From Frankia sp. QA3 (GTDB lineage Bacteria; Actinomycetota; Actinomycetes; Frankiales; Frankiaceae), in contig NZ_CM001489.1 in NCBI RefSeq assembly GCF_000262465.1, positions 381,386 through 442,445 of the forward strand: 61,060 nucleotides of DNA, given 5' to 3'. The notes beneath the pieces were generated by a model. The model searched no databases, had not been told where the DNA came from, and saw only the letters and a program-made list of their open reading frames with translations. The position numbers and the translations under genes are program-made. This document shows positions 37,795 to 46,223 of this stretch, in pieces (the stretch's first letter is position 1; each line of letters starts with the position of its first letter).

Positions 37795-38252
37795 GCGACG
37801 CGGTCACCGACACTCGCGCCGAGACGGCGGCGAGCGACAGCCCGGCGCCGACCGCCGACGCCACCGGCCCCGCGGCCGCCGCCGGCGGCATCGCGCCGGC
37901 CACCGTCGCGGAGCGGGCCGCGGGCCTGGAGCTCGCCGAGTTCGCCGACATCGAGGAGGCGATGCGCGACGTCGTCGACCCCGAGCTCGGCATCAACGTC
38001 GTCGACCTCGGCCTCGTCTACGGCATCCACGTCGCCGACGACAACACCGTCACCCTCGACATGACGCTGACCTCGGCGGCCTGCCCGCTGACCGACGTCA
38101 TCGAGGACCAGACCCGCTCCGCGCTCGTCGACGGCCCCGACGGCCTCGTCGCCGACGTGAAGATCAACTGGGTCTGGATGCCCCCGTGGGGCCCCGACAA
38201 GATCACCGACGACGGCCGTGAGCAGCTGCGCGCCCTCGGCTTCAACGTCTGA
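37791..38252 (+). CDS. sufT: SufT-like MIP18/DUF59 Fe-S maturation factor
   Basis: 153 residues. About 55 Ala/Thr-rich N-terminal residues precede a MIP18/DUF59 domain (about 60-150: EEAMRDVVDPELGINVVDLGLVYGI, TLTSAACPLTDVIEDQ, WMPPWGPDKITDDGREQLRALG). SufT-type proteins help mature Fe-S enzymes under high demand. ATG 37791 overlaps sufU (ATGA) and has AGGAG upstream. It is last in the operon, 17 bases before a hairpin. Confidence 0.92.
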   Translation: MSDAVTDTRAETAASDSPAPTADATGPAAAAGGIAPATVAERAAGLELAEFADIEEAMRDVVDPELGINVVDLGLVYGIHVADDNTVTLDMTLTSAACPLTDVIEDQTRSALVDGPDGLVADVKINWVWMPPWGPDKITDDGREQLRALGFNV

Positions 38253-38269
38253 CCGACCTTTCGCCGCCA

Positions 38270-38303
38270 CCGGCCTGGCCGGAAGCATCTCCGACCAGGC
38301 CGG
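38270..38303 (+). terminator. Hairpin after the suf operon
   Basis: Inverted repeat CCGGCCTGG ... CCAGGCCGG (9-bp stem, 16-base loop) ending about 50 bases after the sufT stop. No T tract. Confidence 0.65.
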
Positions 38304-38434
38304 GCCGCCGCCACGACCGTCCGCCGTCAACCGGACAGCGAGCTGGTGAGGGAGCCGCTGCGCTAGTCGCCGGCCATCGGACCGCAAATGCCGGGCTTTG
38401 CCAGAGTAGTAGCTCTATTGGCAGTGCGGCGGAC

Positions 38435-38942
38435 TCATAGCGCTGCGGTGTTCTGGGCGTTGGCCAGGAACGGGCTTGGTTGGCCGTGCCAGAAGATGGC
38501 CAGGTCGTCGCGGGCGCGGGTTGCGGCCACGAAGAGCAAGGAACGATCGCGGGCGCGTTCTCGCTGGTAGCGCCGTGCATCGGTGTCCTGGTAGCGGGCG
38601 ATTGCGGCCCGGGGGATGAGCCCGGCCGTCGCGCCGGCGATGATGATCCGGCGGTGGCCGGGCCGCCGTGCCCTGCAGTAGTCGGAACGGGAACGCAGCA
38701 CCTGCCCCAGGATGACATCGGACCATTCGGCCACGAGGAACTCGGCGTCCCATCGGCGCTCACCGACCTCGGTGAGCATCGCCGCCCACTCCCGCAGGGC
38801 CGCGTCGTCATCGATGGTTCGTCGCTGCCGGGCCGTGCCGGTCTCGCCGACGACCCGGCTTGCCAGTCTGTCGATGTTGACGATGTCGACCCGCTCGACG
38901 AGTTCGGGAAGGGAATTCGCACATTTCACAGCGTCACAGGGC
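38435..38942 (-). pseudogene. Internally deleted UvrD-like superfamily I helicase fragment
   Basis: A single open frame joins an early helicase segment (VERVDIVNIDRLASRVVGE ... RRWDAEFLVAEWSDVILGQ) directly to the C-terminal motif VI region (RSLLFVAATRARDDLAIFWHG). Helicase motifs expected between (Walker B, III, IV, V) and upstream (Walker A) are absent. At its 5' edge it runs into the 3' end of the aminotransferase gene. It is most simply a relic of a deleted gene. A short product from an internal start cannot be excluded but would lack ATPase motifs. Confidence 0.75.
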
Positions 38943-40079
38943 GTCGAGACCCGCGCGGATGCCGTCGACGCCGGCTTCGAGTAGCTCCGGACTGGTCGCG
39001 AGGTTGACTCGGATGTGGCCGGCGCCGCCGGCGCCGAATTTCTCGCCTGCTTCGACGGCGACGCGGCCATACCGGAGGACGGCCTCGGCGAGCCGGGTGC
39101 CGGAGATCCCGTCTGCGGCCGAGAGCCACGCGAGGTAGGTCGCCTGCGGCAACTCGAATTCCAGTTCGGGCAGTCGGTCGCGGACCAGCCCGGCGAACAG
39201 GTGCCTGCGGTCGTCGATCGTTTCGCGCAGCCGGGCGAGCCAGGCTGCGCCCTCGCGGAACGCCGCCGACGAGGCGACCGCTCCCAGCTGCCCCACCCGC
39301 CAGTGGGTCTCGGGCGGCAGGCGGGCGAGCGCCGTGCCCATCCTGGCGCCACCCGCGATGACGAGCGCGCATTTGAGGCCGGCGAGGTTCCACGCCTTGC
39401 TGGCCGAGGCCAGTGCGATCGCGAGTTCCCCCGCGCCCTGGACGGACAGGATCGGCGTCGTGGCGGCACCGGGCAGGGCGAGTGGCGCGTGGATCTCGTC
39501 GGAGATCACGACGACGCCGTGGCGCGCGGCCGCCGACACGAGCGCAGTCAACTCCGCCCGGGTATGGACGGTGCCCGTCGGGTTCTGCGGGTTGCACAGC
39601 AGGTACGCGCCGCCGCCACGAAAGGCCTCGTCGAGACGTTCCAGCTCCAGCCGGCCGCCGCGCAGCGGCACGTCGACGAGGGTGGCCTCGGCCTCGGGAA
39701 CCCAGTCCTGGAACGGCGGGTACACCGGGGAACTGATCACGACGCGGCGCACTCTGAGTACGCGCAGCACCTCAACAGCGCCGACGCTCACATCGGTCAC
39801 GGGCACGATGCGGTCGGGCTCCGGGCGCCAGCCCCACTCCTCGGCGGCGAAATCCGCGTATGAGTGGGCGAGCTGCACGAACTCGCTGGCGTAACCGAAG
39901 TCGCTGCGGTCGACCGCGGCGTGCAGCGCGCGCGTGATGGGCTCGGCCGCAGCGAAGTCCATCTCCGCAATCGACAGCGGCAGCACATCCGGCGCGTGCA
40001 TCCGCCATTTGGCGCTGCGGCGCTGCCGCAGTTCCTCGAGCGGCGGCACCGGAAGCAGATCGGGCGGCGATGCCTTCAT
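38934..40079 (-). CDS. MalY/PatB-family aminotransferase or C-S lyase
   Basis: 381-residue fold-type I PLP enzyme of the MalY/PatB (cystathionine beta-lyase-like) group. Family features are PLSIAEMDFAAAEPI, the cofactor-site NPQNPTGTV, VVISDEIHAPLAL and the PLP lysine in SASKAWNLAGLK. The likely reaction is beta-elimination of cysteine S-conjugates or cystathionine; exact substrate unknown. ATG 40079. It sits between a helicase relic and an antitoxin relic, suggesting insertion or deletion in this area. No operon partner. Confidence 0.9.
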   Translation of the reverse strand: MKASPPDLLPVPPLEELRQRRSAKWRMHAPDVLPLSIAEMDFAAAEPITRALHAAVDRSDFGYASEFVQLAHSYADFAAEEWGWRPEPDRIVPVTDVSVGAVEVLRVLRVRRVVISSPVYPPFQDWVPEAEATLVDVPLRGGRLELERLDEAFRGGGAYLLCNPQNPTGTVHTRAELTALVSAAARHGVVVISDEIHAPLALPGAATTPILSVQGAGELAIALASASKAWNLAGLKCALVIAGGARMGTALARLPPETHWRVGQLGAVASSAAFREGAAWLARLRETIDDRRHLFAGLVRDRLPELEFELPQATYLAWLSAADGISGTRLAEAVLRYGRVAVEAGEKFGAGGAGHIRVNLATSPELLEAGVDGIRAGLDAL

Positions 40080-40099
40080 GCGCCGATTCTCCCTACCCC

Positions 40100-40295
40100 T
40101 GGGTCAGCTGGCTACCGTGCGTGCGGAGGCCGCGGCCGGTCCCGGATGCACGTCAGGCAGCCAGCTGTTTCCGATCTTGAGTGCGGGGCTCTCGAGCGTG
40201 CCGGGCTGTCGACCATCCGGGCCTACGTGGAAGCGCTCGGCGGGAAGATCCAGCTCATCGCCGACTTCGGTGATCGCCGGGTCGTCCTGAGCTGA
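40100..40295 (+). pseudogene. Remnant of an XRE-family (HigA-like) antitoxin
   Basis: The 3' part (from 40146) reads RQPAVSDLECGALERAG then STIRAYVEALGG and LIADFGDRRVVLS, the C-terminal half of small XRE antitoxin-type proteins. A piece of the first helix, LATVRAEAAAG, lies just upstream in another frame with the intervening part missing. No toxin partner is present. Confidence 0.65.
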
Positions 40296-40597
40296 CGGTC
40301 GGGCCCCGTCGGCGTGGCCCGACCGGGCCGGTTCGGGGCTGGGGGCGACCCCGTTCGGGGCAGTCCCCAGGCGGCGGTTCCGAGCCCTGCAAGCCCAGCT
40401 TGTAAGGTCGCAACAGGCGATCGGCGGCGTCATCGGTCCTTCCCGGCAGTGGCTCTCATTCGGCGGATTTTCCTTCGTGCTCGGTGTGGCTCGGCGTGTC
40501 GGCCGGGACCTCCGGTTTGGCTGGGAAACCGCTGGGGACAGGGTGTATCGGCCCGCGGATCGCCCCGCAGACCACGCCATGAGACGGGAGCAAGTCT
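40296..40597. other. Spacer upstream of glgC
   Basis: 302 bases without a supported gene; presumably the glgC promoter region. No strong repeat or hairpin seen. Confidence 0.35.
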
Positions 40598-41836
40598 GTG
40601 CCGAGCCCGCGGGTCCTCGGCCTGGTACTTGCCGGGGGAGCCGGACGGCGGCTGGCGCCGCTGACGGCCGATCGGGCCAAGCCCGCCGTTCCCTTCGGTG
40701 GGATGTACCGGCTGATCGACTTCGTGTTATCCAACCTGGTCAACGCCGGCTATCTGCGGATCGCCGTGCTCACCCAGTACAAGAGCCACAGCCTCGACCG
40801 GCACATCACCACGACGTGGCGGATGAGCAACCTGCTGGGCAACTACGTCACCCCGGTGCCGGCGCAGCAGCGTCTCGGCCCGCGGTGGTTCGCCGGCAGT
40901 GCCGACGCCATCCACCAGTCGCTGAACCTCGTCCATGACGACGACCCGGACATCGTCGTCGTCTTCGGCGCCGACCACGTCTACCGGATGGATCCCCGGC
41001 AGATGGTCGCCCAGCATCTCGACTCCGGTGCCGGGGTGACCGTCGCCGGGCTGCGCGTGCCGCGTGCCGATGGCCGATCGTTCGGCGTGATCCAGACCGG
41101 CCGGGACGGCCGGACGATCGAGGCGTTCCTGGAGAAGCCCGCGGACCCGCCGGGTCTGCCGGGCCGTCCCGAGGAGACGTTCGCGTCCATGGGCAACTAC
41201 GTCTTCTCCACCGACGTCCTCATCGAGGCGCTACGCAAGGACGCCGCCGACGAGGACAGCCGGCACGACATGGGTGGCGACATCATCCCGATGCTCGTCG
41301 CGCAGCGCGCCGCCGCCGTCTACGACTTCACCGACAACGTCGTGCCCGGCACGACCGCCCGCGACCGCGGCTACTGGCGCGACGTCGGCACGCTCGACTC
41401 CTACTTCGACGCGCAGATGGACCTGTGCGCGCTCGACCCGGTGTTCAACCTGTACAACCGCGAGTGGCCGATCTTCACGAGCGTGCCGTCGCTGCCGCCG
41501 GCCAAGTTCGTGCACGACGACCCGCGGCGCACCGGGACGGCGATCAACAGCATCGTCAGCAACGGCGTGATCGTCTCCGGCGGCACCGTGCGCTCCGCGG
41601 TGCTCTCGCCGGGTGTGCGGATCAACTCCTGGGCCGAGGTCGATCGCGCCGTCGTGCTGGACAACGCCATCGTCGGGCGCGGCGCCGTCGTCCGCGACGC
41701 GATCCTCGACAAGAACGTCCACGTCCCGCCGGGCTGCCAGGTCGGCGTCGACAAGGATCGCGACCGCGCCCGCGGCTACACCGTCAGCGAGCAGGGCATC
41801 ACAGTGGTCGGCAAGGGCGTCACCGTCACCGACTGA
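40598..41836 (+). CDS. glgC: Glucose-1-phosphate adenylyltransferase
   Basis: 412-residue ADP-glucose pyrophosphorylase, making ADP-glucose for glycogen or maltose-1-phosphate synthesis. N-terminal nucleotidyl-transferase motif [44 protein letters not shown] and a left-handed beta-helix C-terminal domain are visible. The GTG start has GGGAG 9 nt upstream. It is followed 140 bp later by glgM/glgA on the same strand, probably its partner. Confidence 0.96.
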   Translation: MPSPRVLGLVLAGGAGRRLAPLTADRAKPAVPFGGMYRLIDFVLSNLVNAGYLRIAVLTQYKSHSLDRHITTTWRMSNLLGNYVTPVPAQQRLGPRWFAGSADAIHQSLNLVHDDDPDIVVVFGADHVYRMDPRQMVAQHLDSGAGVTVAGLRVPRADGRSFGVIQTGRDGRTIEAFLEKPADPPGLPGRPEETFASMGNYVFSTDVLIEALRKDAADEDSRHDMGGDIIPMLVAQRAAAVYDFTDNVVPGTTARDRGYWRDVGTLDSYFDAQMDLCALDPVFNLYNREWPIFTSVPSLPPAKFVHDDPRRTGTAINSIVSNGVIVSGGTVRSAVLSPGVRINSWAEVDRAVVLDNAIVGRGAVVRDAILDKNVHVPPGCQVGVDKDRDRARGYTVSEQGITVVGKGVTVTD

Positions 41837-41837
41837 T

Positions 41838-41960
41838 CCCGAACCGCCCGCCCGCGCCAGTCCGCAACCCGCACACCCGCACCCGCACACCCGCGCCGCC
41901 GCACCACCGCACCCGCACCACCGCACCCGCACCGCCGGCCCGTGCCCCACCCACCCCGTC
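41838..41960 (+). repeat. CCGCACC-rich spacer between glgC and glgM
   Basis: Irregular reiterations of CGCACCCGCAC and CACCACCGCACC fill the spacer; no gene. Confidence 0.6.
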
Positions 41961-41976
41961 GAGGGAGAGACCGTCC

Positions 41977-43155
41977 ATGCGCGTCGCGCTGCTCACCCGG
42001 GAGTTCCCCCCGGACGTCTACGGCGGGGCGGGTGTGCACGTCGAGTACCTGGCCCGCGAGCTCGCCCGGCTGGTCGACCTCACCGTCCACCGGGAGGCGA
42101 CCAGCGGCGACGGGCCTGTGATCGAGGCGGCCGGCGGGCCGGGCGTCGCCGCGGTGAGCGCCCACCCGAGCTGGGCGGCGCTCGCCGGCGCCGACGACGT
42201 GCTGCGCACCGTGTCGATGGACCTGTCGATGGCCGCGGCGGCGGTCGGCGCGGACGTGATCCACTCCCACACCTGGTACACGAACCTCGGCGGCCACCTC
42301 GCCGCCCTGCTCGGCGGCGTCCCGCACGTGGTGACGTCGCACTCGCTGGAGCCGCGCCGGCCGTGGAAGGCCGAGCAGCTCGGCGGTGGCTACCGGCTGT
42401 CGTCCTGGTGCGAGCGGATCGCCATCGAGTCGGCGGCGGCGGTGGTCGCGGTGAGCGCCGGGATGCGCGCCGACATCCTCGAGGCCTACCCGGCGGTCGA
42501 CCCGGCGCGGGTACACGTGATCCGCAACGGCATCGACACCGACGAGTACCGACCCGACCCGGCGACCGACGTGCTGGAACGGTACGGGGTCGACCCGGAA
42601 CGCCCCGTGGTGATCTTCGTGGGGCGGATCACCCGGCAGAAGGGGCTGCCGGTGCTGCTGCGCGCCGCGGCGGCGATCGACCGTCGGGCGCAGCTCGTGC
42701 TCTGCGCCGGCGCCCCGGACACCCCGGAGCTGCTCGCGGAGACCACCGCGCTGGTCGACGGGCTGCGCGGCGAGCGCGACGGCGTCGTCTGGCTGGGCGG
42801 CATGCTGAGCAAGCCCGAGGTCATCCAACTGCTCACCCACGCCAGCGTGTTCGTCTGCCCGTCGGTGTACGAGCCGCTGGGCATCGTCAACCTGGAGGCG
42901 ATGGCCTGCGGCACCGCCGTCGTCGCCTCCCACGTCGGCGGCATCCCGGAGGTCGTCGACGACGGCGTCACCGGGCTGCTCGTCCCGCCCGACGAGCCGA
43001 AGGCGCTCGCCGACGCCATCAACACCGTGCTCGCCGACCCGGCGCGGGCGGCGGCGATGGGCCGTGCCGGCCGGGAGCGGGCGGTCGGCGAGTTCGGCTG
43101 GACGGCCGTCGCGGAGCGCACCGCGGCGCTCTACGCCTCCCTCACCGGCGGCTGA
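41977..43155 (+). CDS. glgM: GT4 glycogen synthase / alpha-maltose-1-phosphate synthase
   Basis: 392-residue GT-B glycosyltransferase. N-terminal TREFPPDVYGGAGVHVEYL, a middle SAGMRADILEAYP, the C-terminal donor site VGRITRQKGLPVLL and the E-x7-E motif EPLGIVNLEAMACG are intact. This short GT4 type, paired with glgC, corresponds to mycobacterial GlgM, which makes maltose-1-phosphate from ADP-glucose and glucose-1-phosphate, and is often annotated glgA; choice of name is inference. ATG follows GAGGGAGAGA. Confidence 0.92.
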   Translation: MRVALLTREFPPDVYGGAGVHVEYLARELARLVDLTVHREATSGDGPVIEAAGGPGVAAVSAHPSWAALAGADDVLRTVSMDLSMAAAAVGADVIHSHTWYTNLGGHLAALLGGVPHVVTSHSLEPRRPWKAEQLGGGYRLSSWCERIAIESAAAVVAVSAGMRADILEAYPAVDPARVHVIRNGIDTDEYRPDPATDVLERYGVDPERPVVIFVGRITRQKGLPVLLRAAAAIDRRAQLVLCAGAPDTPELLAETTALVDGLRGERDGVVWLGGMLSKPEVIQLLTHASVFVCPSVYEPLGIVNLEAMACGTAVVASHVGGIPEVVDDGVTGLLVPPDEPKALADAINTVLADPARAAAMGRAGRERAVGEFGWTAVAERTAALYASLTGG

Positions 43156-43184
43156 CCGCGCCGACCGACCCGCCGACCGACCCG

Positions 43185-43204
43185 CCGACGCGTCGACGCG
43201 TCGG
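43185..43204. terminator. 20-bp palindrome between convergent genes
   Basis: Perfect 20-bp palindrome (CCGACGCGTC and its complement) within GC-rich direct repeats, midway between glgM (plus) and the dehydratase gene (minus). Probable two-way terminator, though with no loop it could equally be a protein site. Confidence 0.6.
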
Positions 43205-43255
43205 TGAAGGGTCGGTGAAGGGTCGGCGGCCGCGCGGCCGGCCAGGCGGCGCCGG

Positions 43256-44260
43256 TCAGCTCCGCCAGGCGGTCTCGGACACCGGCGAGCGGCCCAGCAG
43301 CGGGCGCCACCAGGACTCGTTCTCCTTGTACCAGGCGATGGTGGAGCGCATCCCCTCGGTGAAGTCGATCAGCGGTGCCCAGCCGAGCTCCGTGCGCAAC
43401 TTGGTGGAGTCCAGCAGGTAGCGGCGGTCGTGGGAGGGCCGGTCCGGCACGATCGTCTTCAGCGACGCCGGCAGGCCGAGCTCGGCGAGGACGGTGTCGG
43501 CGATCGTGGAGATGTCGGCCTCGACCCCGGATCCCACGTGGTAGGTCTCGCCGACACGGCCGCGGTCGAGCACGGCGTCGATCGCCCGGCAGTGGTCCAT
43601 CACGTGCAGCCACTCGCGCCGGTTCGTCGTCGACGCGTACAGCGGGAGCTGCTCGCCCTGCAGCGCCCGGGTCACGAACAGCGGGATGACCTTCTCCGGA
43701 AACTGGTACGGCCCGTAGTTGTTCGAGCAGTTGGTGATCGTGACCGGCAGGTCGTAGGTGTAGCCGTAGGCGCGCACGGCATGGTCGCCGCCGGCCTTCG
43801 CCGCGTTGTACGGGGTGCGCGGCAGGTAGGGGGCGTTCTCGGTGAAGGCGCCCGGGTCGTTGAGGTCCATGTCGCCGTAGACCTCGCAGGTGGAGATCTG
43901 GTGGAAGCGGGCGATGCCGACCGTGCGGGCCGCCTCCAGCAGCGCCTGGGTGCCCATCACGTTCGTCGAGAAGAAGTCTCCCGGCCGGATGATCGCCAGA
44001 CTGTTGTGCGACTCGGCGGCGAAGTTCACGATCACGTCGACCGTGTGCTCGCGCAGCGTGGACTCGACGAGCTCGCGGTCGCGGATGTCGCCGTGGACGA
44101 AGGTGATGCGTTCGGCGACGTCGGCGAGGTTCTCCCGGCAGCCCGCGTAGGTCAGGGCGTCGAGCGCCACGACGGCGTCCGCGGGGTGCCGCTCGCGCCA
44201 GTAGCGGACGAAGTTCGACCCGATGAACCCGGCGGCTCCGGTCACCAGCAGCGTCGACAT
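43256..44260 (-). CDS. dTDP-glucose 4,6-dehydratase-like SDR enzyme
   Basis: 334-residue extended short-chain dehydrogenase. NAD motif TGAAGFIGSNFVRYW at the N-terminus, YNAAK as the catalytic YxxxK, and NCSNNYGPYQFPEK and NRREWLHVMDHC, all typical of RmlB. However, the usual catalytic T-D-E triad reads T-C-E (ISTCEVYG): the aspartate that protonates the substrate is cysteine. It may act on another nucleotide sugar or belong to a variant subfamily. ATG 44260 has AAAGG upstream; no other dTDP-sugar genes (rmlA, C or D) adjoin. Confidence 0.88.
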   Translation of the reverse strand: MSTLLVTGAAGFIGSNFVRYWRERHPADAVVALDALTYAGCRENLADVAERITFVHGDIRDRELVESTLREHTVDVIVNFAAESHNSLAIIRPGDFFSTNVMGTQALLEAARTVGIARFHQISTCEVYGDMDLNDPGAFTENAPYLPRTPYNAAKAGGDHAVRAYGYTYDLPVTITNCSNNYGPYQFPEKVIPLFVTRALQGEQLPLYASTTNRREWLHVMDHCRAIDAVLDRGRVGETYHVGSGVEADISTIADTVLAELGLPASLKTIVPDRPSHDRRYLLDSTKLRTELGWAPLIDFTEGMRSTIAWYKENESWWRPLLGRSPVSETAWRS

Positions 44261-44591
44261 CGTGCGGCCTTTCGGTCGGCCCGCGTGCTTCGGCGCACGC
44301 GGTGGGATGGGCGGTCGGCGGAGCCATGGTCTCGCGGCCCGGGCCAAGCGGACTCAAGTCTGCCTGGTGCGCGTCGCGGCGGTCCGCGCCGGGTCCGGCG
44401 GGTCGTGACCGTGTCGCCCCCGCCCGCCTGCGCGATCGGCCTGCGCGATCGGCCTGCGCGAGGCCAGGCTGCGGTCCACACGCCCGGTGGGAGGCGGGGG
44501 GCCCCGCCCACACCATCCGGTGAGGGTGAACATCCCCGTCCAGGCCCGTGACTTCATGTGGAGGTAACACGGGCAAATTACGCTCCGGCCT
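44261..44591. other. Divergent spacer with a 13-bp repeat
   Basis: 331 bases between divergent starts with no supported gene. Contains 13-bp units CCTGCGCGATCGG at 44427-44439 and 44440-44452 with a diverged third, a candidate operator array. An AACACGGGCAAATTACG stretch near 44566 is the nearest AT-rich site to the downstream operon. Confidence 0.5.
44427..44460. repeat. 13-bp tandem repeat upstream of the ATP-grasp operon
   Basis: Two perfect 13-bp copies of CCTGCGCGATCGG and a third beginning CCTGCGCG. About 130 bases before the ATP-grasp start. Confidence 0.85.
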
Positions 44592-46223
44592 GTGGCGGAC
44601 CTGTTCGAGGGTTATCCAGCGGAAGCGGCGGCCACGGCAGCCTGGGACGAGGTGTTCGAGCCGTCGAACACGCCCCGGGAGGTGTACGCCGCCCTCTATG
44701 ACGCGTTGCAACCCCTCAGCAGCGCGGATCTCGCGGCCCGCAAGGTCGCCCTGGACCGGGCGTTCCGGGACGCGGGCATCACCTTCAACCTCTTCGGCGA
44801 GGAGCGGCCGTTCCCCCTGGACCTCGTGCCGCGGCTGCTCGCCGGCGACGAGTGGGACGTCATCGAACGAGGCGTCACCCAGCGTGTCCAGGCGCTGGAG
44901 GCGTTCCTGGCCGACGTCTACGGGCCGGCCGAGGTGCTCGCCGACGGCATCGTGCCGCGCCGGCTCGTGCTGACCAGCGCCCACTTCCACCGGGCGGCGC
45001 ACGGCATCGACCCGCCGAACGGGGTGCGGGCGCACGTGTCCGGCATCGACCTCATCCGCGACGAGCAGGGCGGTTTCCGCGTCCTGGAGGACAACGTCCG
45101 GGTGCCGTCCGGGGTCAGCTACGTGATCGAGAACCGCCGGGCGATGACCCGGGTGTTTCCGGAGCTGTTCGCCACCCACCGGGTGCGCCCCGTCGCCGAC
45201 TACGCCACCCACCTGCTGCACGCGCTGCGCGCCGCGGCCCCGCCGGAGGTCGCCGACCCGACGGTCGTCGTGCTCACCCCGGGCGTGTACAACTCGGCGT
45301 ACTTCGAGCATGCGCTGCTGGCTCGGCAGATGGGCGTGGAGCTGGTCGAGGGTCGCGACCTGTCGGTGCGGGACAACAAGATCACCATGCGTACCACCGA
45401 GGGTGAGCAGCCGGTGCACGTCGTCTACCGCCGGGTGGACGACGACTGGCTCGACCCGCTGCACTTCCGACCGGAGTCGATGGTCGGCTGCGCCGGCCTG
45501 GTCAACGCCGCCCGCGCCGGCCACGTGACGATCGCCAACGCGGTCGGCAACGGGGTCGCCGACGACAAGCTGATGTACACCTACGTCCCCGACCTCATCC
45601 GGTACTACCTCGGCGAGGAGCCGATCCTGCCGAACGTCGACACCTACCGCCTGGAGGACCCCGACCAGCGGGCCCACGTCCTCGACCACCTGGACTCCCT
45701 CGTCGTCAAGCCGGTCGACGGCTCCGGCGGCAAGGGCATCGTCATCGGGCCCCAGGCCAGTGACGCCGAACTGGCCGAGCTGCGGGTGCGGGTCAGCGAT
45801 GACCCCCGCGGCTGGATCGCCCAGCGGGTCGTCAAGCTGTCGACGTCGCCGACGCTGACCGGCGACCGGCTCGGCCCCCGTCACGTGGACCTGCGCCCGT
45901 TCGCCGTCAACGACGGCAACAAGGTATGGGTGCTGCCCGGCGGGCTGACCCGGGTCGCGCTGCCGCGGGGCAGCCTGGTCGTCAACTCCAGCCAGGGCGG
46001 CGGCTCCAAGGACACCTGGGTGCTCGCCGCCGAGCGCAACCCGCGCGAACCGGCGCTGCCGCTGGCCCGCCCGCCGGGTGCCGCCGCCCGCCCCGCCAGC
46101 GGGCCGGACCTCGGGCCGGTCTCCTCCGACCAGCAGCAACAGCAGCAGCAGAACCAGGCCGGGCCCGCAACGGCCGCCGCAACCGGGACCACCGGGACCA
46201 CCGCCGGGAGCCGGGGATGCTGA
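44592..46223 (+). CDS. Circularly permuted ATP-grasp protein
   Basis: 543-residue protein of the circularly permuted ATP-grasp type 2 family, predicted to form peptide or amide bonds on a small molecule or protein. Seen: N-terminal DEVFEPSNTPREVYAALYD, middle GIDLIRDEQGGFRVLEDNVR, phosphate-binding KPVDGSGGKGIVIGP and the C-terminal GGSKDTWVLA. A tail of about 50 residues follows, including a run of seven glutamines (near residue 512). GTG start with weak ribosome-binding site. Overlaps the alpha-E gene by 7 bases. The trio ATP-grasp/alpha-E/transglutaminase is a known conserved neighbourhood of unproven function. Confidence 0.9.
   Translation: MADLFEGYPAEAAATAAWDEVFEPSNTPREVYAALYDALQPLSSADLAARKVALDRAFRDAGITFNLFGEERPFPLDLVPRLLAGDEWDVIERGVTQRVQALEAFLADVYGPAEVLADGIVPRRLVLTSAHFHRAAHGIDPPNGVRAHVSGIDLIRDEQGGFRVLEDNVRVPSGVSYVIENRRAMTRVFPELFATHRVRPVADYATHLLHALRAAAPPEVADPTVVVLTPGVYNSAYFEHALLARQMGVELVEGRDLSVRDNKITMRTTEGEQPVHVVYRRVDDDWLDPLHFRPESMVGCAGLVNAARAGHVTIANAVGNGVADDKLMYTYVPDLIRYYLGEEPILPNVDTYRLEDPDQRAHVLDHLDSLVVKPVDGSGGKGIVIGPQASDAELAELRVRVSDDPRGWIAQRVVKLSTSPTLTGDRLGPRHVDLRPFAVNDGNKVWVLPGGLTRVALPRGSLVVNSSQGGGSKDTWVLAAERNPREPALPLARPPGAAARPASGPDLGPVSSDQQQQQQQNQAGPATAAATGTTGTTAGSRGC

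Noticed and set aside
38388..38440. tRNA or attachment site after the suf operon
   Set aside because: No cloverleaf, anticodon arm or repeated att core could be found.
40080..40300. Active toxin-antitoxin pair
   Set aside because: The antitoxin remnant is frameshifted and lacks its first half, and no toxin frame is present.
43131..46139. 1002-codon minus-strand frame spanning the rfbB-like and ATP-grasp genes
   Set aside because: Crosses two well-supported genes in wrong frames; composition artefact.
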